Assembly: GCF_009193265.1 (NCBI RefSeq)
Contig: NZ_VZZZ01000001.1
Span: forward strand, 248,001-312,000
Origin: Marinobacter changyiensis
Lineage (GTDB): Bacteria > Pseudomonadota > Gammaproteobacteria > Pseudomonadales > Oleiphilaceae
Direction of reading: 5' to 3'
DNA: 64,000 nucleotides
Shown here: positions 27,715 through 35,345 of the stretch, piece by piece
How the letters are laid out: each line of letters opens with the position of its first letter
Position numbering within the stretch: the stretch's first letter is position 1
Notes under the pieces: generated by a model
The model's input: the letters and a program-made list of their open reading frames with translations, nothing else
Told to the model about the DNA's origin: nothing
Databases searched by the model: none
Translations under genes and position numbers: made by a program

Positions 27715-28497
27715 ATGCCATCAGCAACCTCATCACAACTGAACATTCCCTCCAAAAAAGACAGCGTCAGCGCCGAAGAATGGCAACTGCGGGTAGACCT
27801 TGCCGCAGCCTATCGTTTGATTGCCCTCTACGGCTGGGATGATCTGATCTTCACCCATATTTCCGCCCGCATTCCCGGCGATGAACACCACTTCCTGATC
27901 AACCCCTACGGCCTGATGTTTGAGGAGATTACCGCCTCCAGTCTGGTCCGGGTGGATCAGGAAGCCAACAAGATCAACCCGGACGATTTCGACATCAACC
28001 CGGCCGGGTTTACCATCCACAGCGCCATTCACGCCGTCCGTGACGACGCAGAGTGCGTGATGCATACCCACACCGCCGCCGGCGTGGCAGTCTCAGCTCA
28101 GAAAGAAGGGTTGCTGCCTTTATCCCAGCAAAGCCTGTTCCCCCTGGCCAGCCTCGCCTATCACGATTACGAAGGCGTGGCACTGCGGGAGGATGAAAAA
28201 GCCCGGCTCCAGAAAGACCTGGGCACCGCTAACTCGATGATTCTGCGAAACCACGGCCTGCTGACGGTGGGCAAATCCATCGCCAATGCGTTTCTGGGCA
28301 TGTACATCCTGCAGCGGGCTTGCGAGGTGCAAATCGGCGCCCTGTCCGGTAACCGGGAACTGACCCCGATACCCGGCGGCATTGTGGACACCATCAAACA
28401 GCAAGCGTCCCAGGTGACCAAAGGCCAGGGGGGCAACCTGGCCTGGCCCGGCCTGCTGCGCAAACTGGACCGTACCAACCCCGGGTTCCGTGACTGA
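27715..28497 (+). CDS. Class II aldolase/adducin family protein
   Basis: A 260-residue protein with one aldolase class II domain (residues about 25-215). Zinc-ligand histidines are in CVMHTHTAAG and in RNHGLLTVG, and TPGDEHHFLINPYGLMFEEIT-like substrate-region features are present. Members include fuculose and rhamnulose phosphate aldolases, and a large uncharacterised bacterial group with adducin-like names to which this looks closest. AGAGAGG precedes the ATG. It follows the hydrolase gene after 118 bases and is followed by the HD protein after 16 bases. Confidence 0.85.
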   Translation: MPSATSSQLNIPSKKDSVSAEEWQLRVDLAAAYRLIALYGWDDLIFTHISARIPGDEHHFLINPYGLMFEEITASSLVRVDQEANKINPDDFDINPAGFTIHSAIHAVRDDAECVMHTHTAAGVAVSAQKEGLLPLSQQSLFPLASLAYHDYEGVALREDEKARLQKDLGTANSMILRNHGLLTVGKSIANAFLGMYILQRACEVQIGALSGNRELTPIPGGIVDTIKQQASQVTKGQGGNLAWPGLLRKLDRTNPGFRD

Positions 28498-28513
28498 GAA
28501 AGGTGAACTGAAC

Positions 28514-29107
28514 ATGACTGATACCACAAAAACCCACGCCACCTTTACCCACATGCAAGAGGGCACATCGGAGGACTGGCAGGTAATTGCCAGTCATTTC
28601 GGGCAGTTTGCCAAGGGCTTGCCAGACCGCATCATGACGCACCTGAAGCTACTTGAGGGCGACTTCGGCGGCTTTCCGGTAGACCGCCTCACCCACTGTC
28701 TGCAAACTGCCACCCGGGCCCATCGCGACGGCAAGGATGAAGAATACGTGGTGTGCGCCCTGCTGCACGATATTGGCGACACCCTGGGCAGCTACAATCA
28801 TGCCGATGTGGCGGCAGTCCTGCTGGAGCCGTTTGTCAATGAAGAGAATCACTGGATGGTCAAGCACCACGCCATCTTCCAGGGTTATTATTTTTTCCAT
28901 TATCTGGGTATGGACCGGGATATGCGGGACCAGTACCGTGACCATCCCCATTACGACCGCACCCTTGAGTTTGTCAGCAAATACGATTCACCGGCCTTCG
29001 ACCCGAACGCGGAAACCCTGCCTTTGAGTTACTTCGACCCCATGATCAGGCGCGTGCTTGCACACCCGAGAAAATCGCTCTACAAGAAAACCACCGAGGC
29101 GATGTAG
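28514..29107 (+). CDS. HD-domain protein, possible mixed-valent diiron oxygenase (PhnZ-like)
   Basis: A 197-residue protein with HD-fold metal ligands: His61 in THCLQTA, His85-Asp86 in LLHDIGD, His96 in YNHADVA, His residues in KHHAIFQGYYFFHYLG, and a late Asp in SKYDSPAFD. This pattern and size resemble the PhnZ/TmpB branch of HD proteins, which are diiron oxygenases cleaving C-P or C-C bonds, rather than nucleotide hydrolases; the assignment is tentative. A GTG at 28490 overlaps the aldolase stop, but ATG at 28514 behind AAAGGTGA is preferred. Pairing with an aldolase-like gene suggests consecutive steps on one substrate. Confidence 0.7.
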   Translation: MTDTTKTHATFTHMQEGTSEDWQVIASHFGQFAKGLPDRIMTHLKLLEGDFGGFPVDRLTHCLQTATRAHRDGKDEEYVVCALLHDIGDTLGSYNHADVAAVLLEPFVNEENHWMVKHHAIFQGYYFFHYLGMDRDMRDQYRDHPHYDRTLEFVSKYDSPAFDPNAETLPLSYFDPMIRRVLAHPRKSLYKKTTEAM

Positions 29108-29243
29108 TCCGCTCTGACGGTGGCGCTAAATAGTCTGACTCGGCACTCGTTTCCGAAGCGTTTTGTTGCGTATACTTGCAAAATGCCATGACACAACAAC
29201 AAATCCGGAGGCGGACTGCCGATCGGGTGCAAGAGGACGCTCA

Positions 29244-30683
29244 ATGAAACGCATGGGAACGCTGGATGCATCTTGGCTGGCAGTGGAGTCTGAAGATACC
29301 CCAATGCATGTGGGTAACCTTCAGATTTTTTCCCTTCCGGACAACGCCCCGGAAACGTTTCTGAGGGATCTGCTGGACAGGATGAAAGCCGATTTCGAGT
29401 TAGCGCCGCCCTGGTGTTACCGCCTGGTCTACACAAGTTTTCTGGGCCGGCTGATATCCCCCGCCTGGAAGACCGACAAGAACATCGACCTTGACTACCA
29501 CGTGCGTCACTCGGCGTTACCAAGGCCTGGCAGTGAACGGGAACTTGGTATTCTGGTCTCCCGATTGCACTCCAATCCGCTGGATTTCGCCCGCCCGCTG
29601 TGGGAATGCCACATTATTGAAGGGTTGGAGCAAAACCGGTTTGCGCTTTACACCAAAATGCATCACTCCATGATTGATGGCATCAGCGGCGTGCGTTTAC
29701 TGCAGCGGGTTCTGTCCAATGACCCGACCGAGACCAACATGCTGCCGCCCTGGTCCGTCAGGCCGCAACAAACCCGTGCCCGGCGCACCGACCGTGAGGC
29801 CAGCGTACCGGGGGCATTTTCCCAGGCACTGGAAGCATTGCGCATCCAGGCCGATATGGCCCCTCGTCTGGTGGGCGCCATGAACCGGCTGGTGCAATCA
29901 GCCCGCCATCCGAACGATGATCTGACGGCACCGTTTACAGGCCCGAAATCGATCCTGAACAAGCGGGTTACCGGCCAGCGCCGGTTCGCCACCCAGCACT
30001 ATCAGCTCGACCGGCTCAAGGCGCTGACCAAGACCACCTACGCCTCCCTGAACGACATTGTGCTTTATCTTTGTGGCACCGCCCTGAGGCGATTTCTGAT
30101 TGAACAGAAAAGCCTGCCGGATACCTCCCTGACCGCAGGTATTCCGGTTAACATCCGACCGGCGGATGATGAAGGTACCGGCACCGCCATCAGCTTCATG
30201 ATCGCAACACTGGCCACCAACGAAGCCGACCCGATCACCCGGTTGAATACGATCAAGACCTCGACCCGCCGAGCCAAGGAGCACCTGCAGAAATTGCCCC
30301 GCAGCGCACTGAACCAGTACACCATGCTGCTGATGTCGCCCTACATACTGCAGCTGATGTCAGGTCTGGGAGGGCGCATGAGGCCGGTATTCAACGTCAC
30401 CATTTCCAACGTGCCGGGGCCGGAGAAGCCACTTTATTATGAGGGGGCAAAACTTGAAGCCATGTACCCGGTGTCGCTGATTGCCCACGGGGGGGCGCTC
30501 AATATTACCTGCCTGAGCTACGCCGGCTCCCTGAATTTTGGTTTCACCGGCTGCCGGGACACCCTGCCCAGCATGCAACGGTTGGCAGTGTATACCGGTG
30601 AGGCACTGGACGAACTGGAGACGCTGATGGCAGCGAAGCCTTCAAAGCCAGCGGTTCGCCGCAAGACCGCCAGGAAAACATAA
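29244..30683 (+). CDS. Wax ester synthase/diacylglycerol acyltransferase (WS/DGAT)
   Basis: A 479-residue bifunctional acyltransferase that esterifies fatty alcohols or diacylglycerol with acyl-CoA, making wax esters or triacylglycerol at the membrane. The catalytic motif HHSMIDG (HHxxxDG) is at residues 140-146; PLWECHIIEGL before it and NVTISNVPGPEKPLYYEGA later are family motifs. From memory the whole chain is very close to Marinobacter WS2. The open frame runs 81 bases further 5', but ATG at 29244 (MKRMGTLDASWLAVES) follows AGAGGAC and matches the known N-terminus. The DesT-type regulator lies convergent downstream. Confidence 0.95.
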   Translation: MKRMGTLDASWLAVESEDTPMHVGNLQIFSLPDNAPETFLRDLLDRMKADFELAPPWCYRLVYTSFLGRLISPAWKTDKNIDLDYHVRHSALPRPGSERELGILVSRLHSNPLDFARPLWECHIIEGLEQNRFALYTKMHHSMIDGISGVRLLQRVLSNDPTETNMLPPWSVRPQQTRARRTDREASVPGAFSQALEALRIQADMAPRLVGAMNRLVQSARHPNDDLTAPFTGPKSILNKRVTGQRRFATQHYQLDRLKALTKTTYASLNDIVLYLCGTALRRFLIEQKSLPDTSLTAGIPVNIRPADDEGTGTAISFMIATLATNEADPITRLNTIKTSTRRAKEHLQKLPRSALNQYTMLLMSPYILQLMSGLGGRMRPVFNVTISNVPGPEKPLYYEGAKLEAMYPVSLIAHGGALNITCLSYAGSLNFGFTGCRDTLPSMQRLAVYTGEALDELETLMAAKPSKPAVRRKTARKT

Positions 30684-30720
30684 TCGCCAGCCGTGCCGTG
30701 AGTGGATTCGGGACGCGGCA

Positions 30721-31353
30721 TTATGACTCCGTGACGCTTTTCCAGTGGGCAGCTCCCACAAAGATCAGCTGAAGAAAGCGGGTGGTACGGGTTTTAACCT
30801 GATTGATCTGGTACTCATCATCCGGGGAGATTCCCAACAGGTCGGTCAGGCTGAAAGCCACACTGCGGACGACCAGGTCACAAGTCATGTCCAGATCGCG
30901 GTCATTCAGGTGATCGACCAGCCGCATTCGGCGCAGGTCGTTGGCGAGCTCGCTGGCAAAAAAACGCATTTCACTGCGAATACCTTCCTGAACCGCCCGA
31001 CTCTCACCCGCCAGCCCCTGCGCCATGAAGAAGAAACAACTGCGATTGGCCTCCACATGGCTGATAAAGATTGCGACCGATTCCGCCATCAACTTGTCAG
31101 CGTGCAACACATTGGCCCGGGCTTCCCGCATCATCTTCCTCAAAACCAGCCCCAGCTCATCCACCAACTGAAGCCCGAGATCGTCCATATTCCGGAAATG
31201 GCGATAGAACGACGTCGGCACTATGCCCGCCTCACGGGTCACTTCACGAATCCCGAGGCTGGCGAAATGGCGACCTTTGCCCACCAGCGACAGGGCAGCC
31301 GCCATCAGCTTGTCACGAGTCTCGCCGGGCTTACGCCGTTGCTTGTCTGCCAT
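30721..31353 (-). CDS. desT: TetR family regulator of unsaturated fatty acid genes (DesT/FabR-like)
   Basis: A 210-residue TetR-type repressor with HTH LGIREVTREAGIVPTSFYRHFRNMDDLG (about residues 34-61), the sequence typical of the DesT/FabR group that senses the saturated/unsaturated acyl-CoA balance. In Pseudomonas, DesT controls desCB, and here the divergent neighbours are exactly an oxidoreductase and a desaturase. The frame opens earlier at 31407, but ATG at 31353 with AAGGA upstream gives the expected MADKQRRKPGETRDK start. GTGTACAC at 31400-31407 is a likely auto-regulatory site. Confidence 0.85.
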   Translation of the reverse strand: MADKQRRKPGETRDKLMAAALSLVGKGRHFASLGIREVTREAGIVPTSFYRHFRNMDDLGLQLVDELGLVLRKMMREARANVLHADKLMAESVAIFISHVEANRSCFFFMAQGLAGESRAVQEGIRSEMRFFASELANDLRRMRLVDHLNDRDLDMTCDLVVRSVAFSLTDLLGISPDDEYQINQVKTRTTRFLQLIFVGAAHWKSVTES

Positions 31354-31399
31354 TACGGTATGTTTCCTTGATAGCCTGCCATCAGTATTCCGATAACAA

Positions 31400-31407
31400 G
31401 TGTACAC
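31400..31407. promoter_or_regulatory. GTGTACAC box near the desT start
   Basis: The perfect 8-bp palindrome GTGTACAC shares the TGTACA core with the large palindrome at 31579-31617 on the other side of the intergenic region. It lies 47 bases upstream of the desT start, so it could be a second binding site for the same regulator, giving autoregulation. Short, hence low certainty. Confidence 0.4.
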
Positions 31408-31455
31408 ATTTTGTCGAGCTGCCGGAAACTCACGCTGTCATTTCAGGTAACAATG

Positions 31456-31473
31456 CAGGTATTTGTACCTGCC
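31456..31473. promoter_or_regulatory. Palindrome in the middle of the desT-desC gap
   Basis: GCAGGTA (31456-31462) and TACCTGC (31467-31473) are perfect 7-bp arms around TTTG. A further AGGTA occurs 12 bases to the left. It differs from the TGTACA boxes, so it may bind another regulator or form a small hairpin. No assignment is possible. Confidence 0.4.
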
Positions 31474-31558
31474 TGATCTTTTAAAACTCGCAATTAAAAC
31501 CGTAAATTTAATATTGTTCATATAGTTGAACCCTAATCACCCCTGCCGTTGATTTTTG

Positions 31559-31617
31559 TTGACAGGCTCTCCGCACACTGTGTACAGTCGTGCACATGAT
31601 GTGCACAACTGTACACA
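31559..31617 (+). promoter_or_regulatory. desC promoter overlapped by a 39-bp operator palindrome
   Basis: TTGACA at 31559-31564 and TACAGT at 31583-31588 (18-base spacing) form a plausible sigma70 promoter. The -10 lies inside a palindrome whose 19-base arms, 31579-31597 and 31599-31617, match at 18 of 19 positions around one central base; the arms contain TGTACAGT and GTGCACAT. It ends just before the GAGAGG ribosome site. The position over the -10 argues for repression, presumably by the adjacent DesT-like protein. Confidence 0.7.
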
Positions 31618-31631
31618 TGGAGAGGAAAACC

Positions 31632-32735
31632 ATGCTGTCATTACTAGCAACAAAACCATCGCTGCACTGGCTCGGCAAGCAGCTTTTTAACCGGGAAGAC
31701 CCGGCTGCTTTTTTTGACCCGTTGCTGGAACGGATCAACCCTATGTGGGTACGCCAATACGTGCCGGCCAGAGTGCAGGCTGTGGTGGATGAAACCGCTG
31801 ACACCAAAACCTTTATTCTTAAGCCCGCAGCTCGCTGGGGCGGTTTTGTCGCCGGCCAGCACGTCACCATAGACGTCGACATTGACGGCGTGCGGCGCAC
31901 TCGCACCTTCAGTCTTTCAGGCGCTCCGGCCCAATGGAAGAACGAAGGTACCGTTTCCCTGACGATCAAACGCCTGACCGGCGGCCTGGCCACCAACTGG
32001 CTGCATGACAACCTAGCGTCCGGGGATGTTATCGGTATGGGAGAGGCATTCGGTGATTTTCGACTGCCTGAAGCCGACGAGCCTGTTCTCTATGTTGCCG
32101 GTGGCAGCGGCGTTACACCGATTCTGAGCCAACTTGAAGCCATGGCTCAAAGGGGCTATCAGGCGCCCGTCACCCTGCTCTATTTCGTCCGTACCCAGGC
32201 TGACATTATTGGCGCCGAAAAACTGCATGCACTGCGCCTGAACTGGCCGGCCCTGACGCTGCGCATCATCGCCACAAACGAAGGCGAGTCACCGGAATAC
32301 CTGAAAGACACGCATTTCGATGACGTGCCCGGTGTGAACGCTCGTCGGTGCTATCTGTGTGGACCCAAAGGCCTTATGGATCTGGCCGGTGAGCTACTGG
32401 CCAAGCGCGGTATTGAAGAAGATCGCATTCATAGCACCTTTTTCTCGGTTCCCACGGCCACCCTGGACGGTGACAGCCTGGGGGGCGAAATTCACTTCAG
32501 CCGCAGCGATATCAAGGTGACATCAGAAGGCGACGCGGTATTGCTTGAAACCGCCGAAGCTGCGCAGCTTTCCCCCCAGCACGGCTGCCGCATGGGCCTG
32601 TGCCACCAGTGCAGTTGCAGGAAAACCAGCGGCACCGTGGTCAACCGCCTTACCGGGAGGGCCTCCGGCCCCGGGGAAGAAACCATCCAGCTGTGTATCT
32701 CTGTACCCCGGGGCCCGGTCTCTGTCGATCTCTGA
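31632..32735 (+). CDS. desC: Ferredoxin reductase-type electron donor to the desaturase (DesC-like)
   Basis: A 367-residue fusion of an FAD/NAD(P)H reductase (GRTRTFSLSGAP-type flavin site seen as RRTRTFSLSGAP, and GGSGVTPILSQLEAM for the nucleotide) with a C-terminal plant-type [2Fe-2S] domain. Cluster cysteines are C319, C324 and C327 in GCRMGLCHQC, plus the distal one in TIQLCIS. It passes electrons from NAD(P)H to the membrane desaturase encoded next. The ATG at 31632 is chosen over two upstream ATGs because GAGAGG lies six bases before it; upstream starts would put coding sequence in the operator. Confidence 0.9.
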   Translation: MLSLLATKPSLHWLGKQLFNREDPAAFFDPLLERINPMWVRQYVPARVQAVVDETADTKTFILKPAARWGGFVAGQHVTIDVDIDGVRRTRTFSLSGAPAQWKNEGTVSLTIKRLTGGLATNWLHDNLASGDVIGMGEAFGDFRLPEADEPVLYVAGGSGVTPILSQLEAMAQRGYQAPVTLLYFVRTQADIIGAEKLHALRLNWPALTLRIIATNEGESPEYLKDTHFDDVPGVNARRCYLCGPKGLMDLAGELLAKRGIEEDRIHSTFFSVPTATLDGDSLGGEIHFSRSDIKVTSEGDAVLLETAEAAQLSPQHGCRMGLCHQCSCRKTSGTVVNRLTGRASGPGEETIQLCISVPRGPVSVDL

Positions 32736-32808
32736 CAGCCTTTTAACTCCGCCCCCATACACGATTTCTTACTGCCGGTTGCTATTGGCAGTACTGAGGA
32801 GAACAGAT

Positions 32809-33894
32809 ATGAAACAACTGACACCCGAACAACTGGACAATCTTGAGCAGGACCTGAACGCCATTCGCGACGAGGTTCTTGCCGATGTCGGTGATCGTGA
32901 CGCCCGTTACATCCGCCGGATTATCCGGCTGCACCGCGGTCTGGAAGTGGGTGGCCGGGCGCTGATGCCGTTGGGTTTCATCCCCCCGGTGTTTGCAGCG
33001 GCAGTGGCCTCTTTAGGCTTGTCGAAGATCATCGAGAATATGGAGATCGGCCACAATGTCATGCACGGCCAGTACGACTGGATGAACGATCCGGCCCTGC
33101 ATTCCCAGACATACGAATGGGACAACACGTGTACGGGAGACTCCTGGCGCCGCACCCACAATTACGAACACCACACTTTCACTAACATCATCGGCAAGGA
33201 CCGCGATTATGGCTACGCTTTGCTGCGTCTCAGTGATGACGAGAAATGGAAACCGGCCCACTCCCTGCAGTTCATCAACTACGTTCTGCTCAGCGTTTTC
33301 TTCCAGTGGGGCGTGGGCTTGCATGAGCTAGAGTTCGACCGTCTCCGCCGGGGTGAAATCAAGATATCCGACAAGAAGCAGTTCCTGAAAGAATTCTTCC
33401 GCAAGGGCGGCAGACAGGCATTCAAGGATTACGTTTTCTTCCCGATAGTAACCTTACCGGTTGCCCCGGTGGTTCTGGCCGGTAATGTGGGTGCCAACCT
33501 GATTCGAAACCTGTGGGCCTCGTCGGTCATTTTCTGTGGTCACTTCACCCAGGATGCAGAAACCTTCACCGAAGAAGAGTGCGACAACGGCAGCAAGGGC
33601 CAGTGGTATCTGCGGCAGCTCACCGGCTCCAGTAACTTCACCGGCAGCAAGTTGATGCACATGCTGAGTGGCCACCTGAGCCATCAGATTGAGCACCACG
33701 TGTTTCCTGACATCCCGGCCCATCGCTACCGCGAAATCTCGCCGAAGGTACAGGCCGTGTGTAAGAAGTACGGCATTCACTACAATACCGGCAGCTTCGC
33801 CCGCCAGTACGGCACCGTGGTCAAGCGGATTGTGCAGTATTCCCTGCCCGACCGTCTGCGCCTGAAGCTTGCGCCACAAACCCAGGCCGCCTGA
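32809..33894 (+). CDS. desB: Membrane fatty acid desaturase (DesB-like)
   Basis: A 361-residue membrane desaturase with the three histidine boxes that hold the diiron centre: H82xxxH86 in GHNVMHG, H117xxxH121H122 in HNYEHH, and HQIEHH near residue 290. Hydrophobic stretches between the boxes fit two membrane hairpins. It probably introduces a double bond into acyl-CoA or lipid acyl chains using the DesC-like reductase. The open frame extends 264 bases upstream, overlapping desC, but ATG at 32809 follows GAGGAGA. A terminator follows the gene. Confidence 0.92.
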   Translation: MKQLTPEQLDNLEQDLNAIRDEVLADVGDRDARYIRRIIRLHRGLEVGGRALMPLGFIPPVFAAAVASLGLSKIIENMEIGHNVMHGQYDWMNDPALHSQTYEWDNTCTGDSWRRTHNYEHHTFTNIIGKDRDYGYALLRLSDDEKWKPAHSLQFINYVLLSVFFQWGVGLHELEFDRLRRGEIKISDKKQFLKEFFRKGGRQAFKDYVFFPIVTLPVAPVVLAGNVGANLIRNLWASSVIFCGHFTQDAETFTEEECDNGSKGQWYLRQLTGSSNFTGSKLMHMLSGHLSHQIEHHVFPDIPAHRYREISPKVQAVCKKYGIHYNTGSFARQYGTVVKRIVQYSLPDRLRLKLAPQTQAA

Positions 33895-33914
33895 AGAACC
33901 GCGTCGTCAATCAA

Positions 33915-33943
33915 GCCCACCCGCTGAACCGGGCGGGCTTTTT
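33915..33943 (+). terminator. Rho-independent terminator after desB
   Basis: GCCCACCCG (33915-33923) pairs with CGGGCGGGC (33930-33938) with one mismatch, followed by TTTTT (33939-33943). It lies 21 bases past the desB stop, and the facing gene nsrR ends just beyond. Confidence 0.85.
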
Positions 33944-33969
33944 CAGTTTGGGGGACCCGATGACCAACG

Positions 33970-34407
33970 TCAGGCGATGTGCAGCAATCGTTGCAGCTGA
34001 TGCTGATTACGGCTGGGCAGAAGATCTTCGAGGGTGTATTTGTCAAGCGTGGCCAGAAATGCATTGAGCGCTTCATTAAGGATGCTCTTCAACCCGCATA
34101 CCGGCGTTATAACGCAGGTATTGCCGGAAGAGAAGCACTCTACCAAAGCCATATCCTGCTCGGTTTCCCTGAACAACACCCCCAGATTGATATCACTGCA
34201 GGGGCGATGCAGCCTCAGGCCGCCATTCTTGCCCCGGACAGTCTCAATATAACCCTTGCGATTGAGTTGATGTACGACCTTCATCAGATGATTCTTGGAT
34301 ATGTCATAACTGGTGGCGATCTCCTGAATCGTCGCCAGGCGATCAGTCTGAACTGCCAGATACATCAATACTCGCAAGGAGTAATCAGTGTAGCGGGTAA
34401 TATGCAT
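33970..34407 (-). CDS. nsrR: Rrf2-family nitric oxide-sensing repressor NsrR
   Basis: A 145-residue Rrf2 protein starting MHITRYTDYSLRVLMYLA. The winged helix covers residues 1-65 with RGKNGGLRL as the wing. Three cysteines, C91, C98 and C104 in CFSSGNTCVITPVC, correspond to the Fe-S ligands of E. coli NsrR (C91, C96, C102) with two more residues between the first pair. The longer frame to 34431 is not needed. It is last in a leftward group with two small membrane-protein genes, and NsrR-type sites lie before that group and before the NO reductase. Confidence 0.9.
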   Translation of the reverse strand: MHITRYTDYSLRVLMYLAVQTDRLATIQEIATSYDISKNHLMKVVHQLNRKGYIETVRGKNGGLRLHRPCSDINLGVLFRETEQDMALVECFSSGNTCVITPVCGLKSILNEALNAFLATLDKYTLEDLLPSRNQHQLQRLLHIA

Positions 34408-34447
34408 TCGAATACTCCGGCACATCAACAAAGTTGACAGGATACCG

Positions 34448-34831
34448 TCACAGGGACGGGCGCGTCATAAGAAAAGCAGCGAGGAGGATAAAAAATACCG
34501 CGAGTAACCCCAATAGCCAGATACTCGCCCCTGCCCACCAAAGCGTTAGCCAGCTGGACCCAAGCAACAGACAGGCCAGCCATTTTGCTGCGACGGGCAC
34601 AGCACCGTGCTGTTGCCAGCCATTAATCATGGGCCCGAAATGCCGGTGGTTATCCAGCCAGTTCGCCACTCGGGGCGAACCTCGTCCCGCTGACCACGCC
34701 GCCATCAGCAAAAAGGGCGTAGTGGGTATCAGAGGCAGTACCGCGCCAATCAGCGCCAACCCCACACTGACATAAGCAAGACACTGGTAACCCGCCCTGG
34801 CTCGCAACTCATCTTTCCTGGCGGGTGCCAT
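34448..34831 (-). CDS. DUF454 family small membrane protein (YbaN-like)
   Basis: A 127-residue protein with about three to four hydrophobic segments. LAYVSVGLALIGAVLPLIPTTPFLLMAAWSAGRGSPRVANWLDNHRHFGPMI is the core DUF454 signature. The open frame runs further upstream, but ATG at 34831 (MAPARKDELRARAG) sits after a GAGGGTG ribosome site. It lies 11 bases downstream of another small membrane-protein gene and 40 bases before nsrR, suggesting a single transcript. The function is unknown; YbaN-type genes are often seen near denitrification or heme genes. Confidence 0.85.
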   Translation of the reverse strand: MAPARKDELRARAGYQCLAYVSVGLALIGAVLPLIPTTPFLLMAAWSAGRGSPRVANWLDNHRHFGPMINGWQQHGAVPVAAKWLACLLLGSSWLTLWWAGASIWLLGLLAVFFILLAAFLMTRPSL

Positions 34832-34842
34832 GACAGTCACCC

Positions 34843-35058
34843 TCAGTGAACCGGTAAACCCAGAGCTCGCTGGGACACCAGGCGGGCCACATATGAGATT
34901 TTGATTCCCGTGGCAAACAGCAGGGTCCCGATATGGGCGAAAATCTGGCCGGGCATGGACAGCAACTCTGCAAACGGATACGCCAGCAGAATGGACGCTG
35001 CCAAGGCAATGGCGCACGCCAACAGAGACCCATTCGATATCGACAGCAGCTTGTTCAT
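34843..35058 (-). CDS. Small two-helix membrane protein of unknown function
   Basis: A 71-residue protein with two likely membrane helices: GSLLACAIALAASILLAYPFA (about residues 10-30) and IFAHIGTLLFATGIKISYVA (about 39-58). The strong ribosome site GGGGTGAGG lies directly before the ATG at 35058. I do not recognise a family. It is first in the leftward group with the DUF454 gene and nsrR, and an NsrR-like palindrome sits only 14 bases upstream of its start. A role in the nitric oxide response is inferred solely from that context. Confidence 0.75.
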   Translation of the reverse strand: MNKLLSISNGSLLACAIALAASILLAYPFAELLSMPGQIFAHIGTLLFATGIKISYVARLVSQRALGLPVH

Positions 35059-35071
35059 ACCTCACCCCTTA

Positions 35072-35094
35072 AACATATATTTTTAATATATCAT
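35072..35094 (-). promoter_or_regulatory. NsrR-type operator before the small-protein/DUF454/nsrR operon
   Basis: Read on the minus strand the site is ATGATATATTA, one base, AAATATATGTT. Against the remembered NsrR consensus AAGATGTATTT-N-AAATACATCTT it agrees at 17 of 22 positions. It lies between an AT-rich promoter region and the ribosome site of the 71-residue gene, a good place for autorepression. Confidence 0.6.
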
Positions 35095-35229
35095 TAATCT
35101 AAACCAATTTGACCACCTTCGCAAGTCGTTGACCACTACCACTCTGAAATCTTCAAGACTATAATTTATATAGTTTTATTCCTTCTATAAGCACGAAATA
35201 TGCAAATTTCACGAAGATTCTTACACTTT
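35095..35229. other. AT-rich intergenic segment between the NsrR sites
   Basis: This part of the AT-rich gap separates the nsrR operon from the NO reductase transcript. TATAAT occurs at 35160-35165 without a well-spaced -35. GAAAT and ATTTC arms flank ATGCAA around 35199-35214. No Anr/Dnr box (TTGAT-N4-ATCAA) was found here. Confidence 0.35.
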
Positions 35230-35282
35230 AAGATGTATTTTATTTACCTTTTAATTTTATAGATGTATTTTGTATGTGTATT
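35230..35282 (+). promoter_or_regulatory. Tandem NsrR-type sites over the norZ promoter
   Basis: AAGATGTATTT (35230-35240) and TAGATGTATTT (35260-35270) are near-identical half sites exactly 30 bases apart, about three helical turns. The first has a partial partner arm (7 of 11), the second a poorer one (5 of 11). A candidate promoter, TTTACC (35243-35248), 17 bases, TATTTT (35266-35271), lies across them, so NsrR bound here would block it until NO destroys its cluster. The predicted start of transcription is near 35278, giving a leader of about 225 bases before norZ. Confidence 0.65.
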
Positions 35283-35345
35283 TTAAGTCGCGAAGGGTTC
35301 ACTTCCGCAACCTTTCGTCCGGATAAACCTGTGGAGTTAAACACC

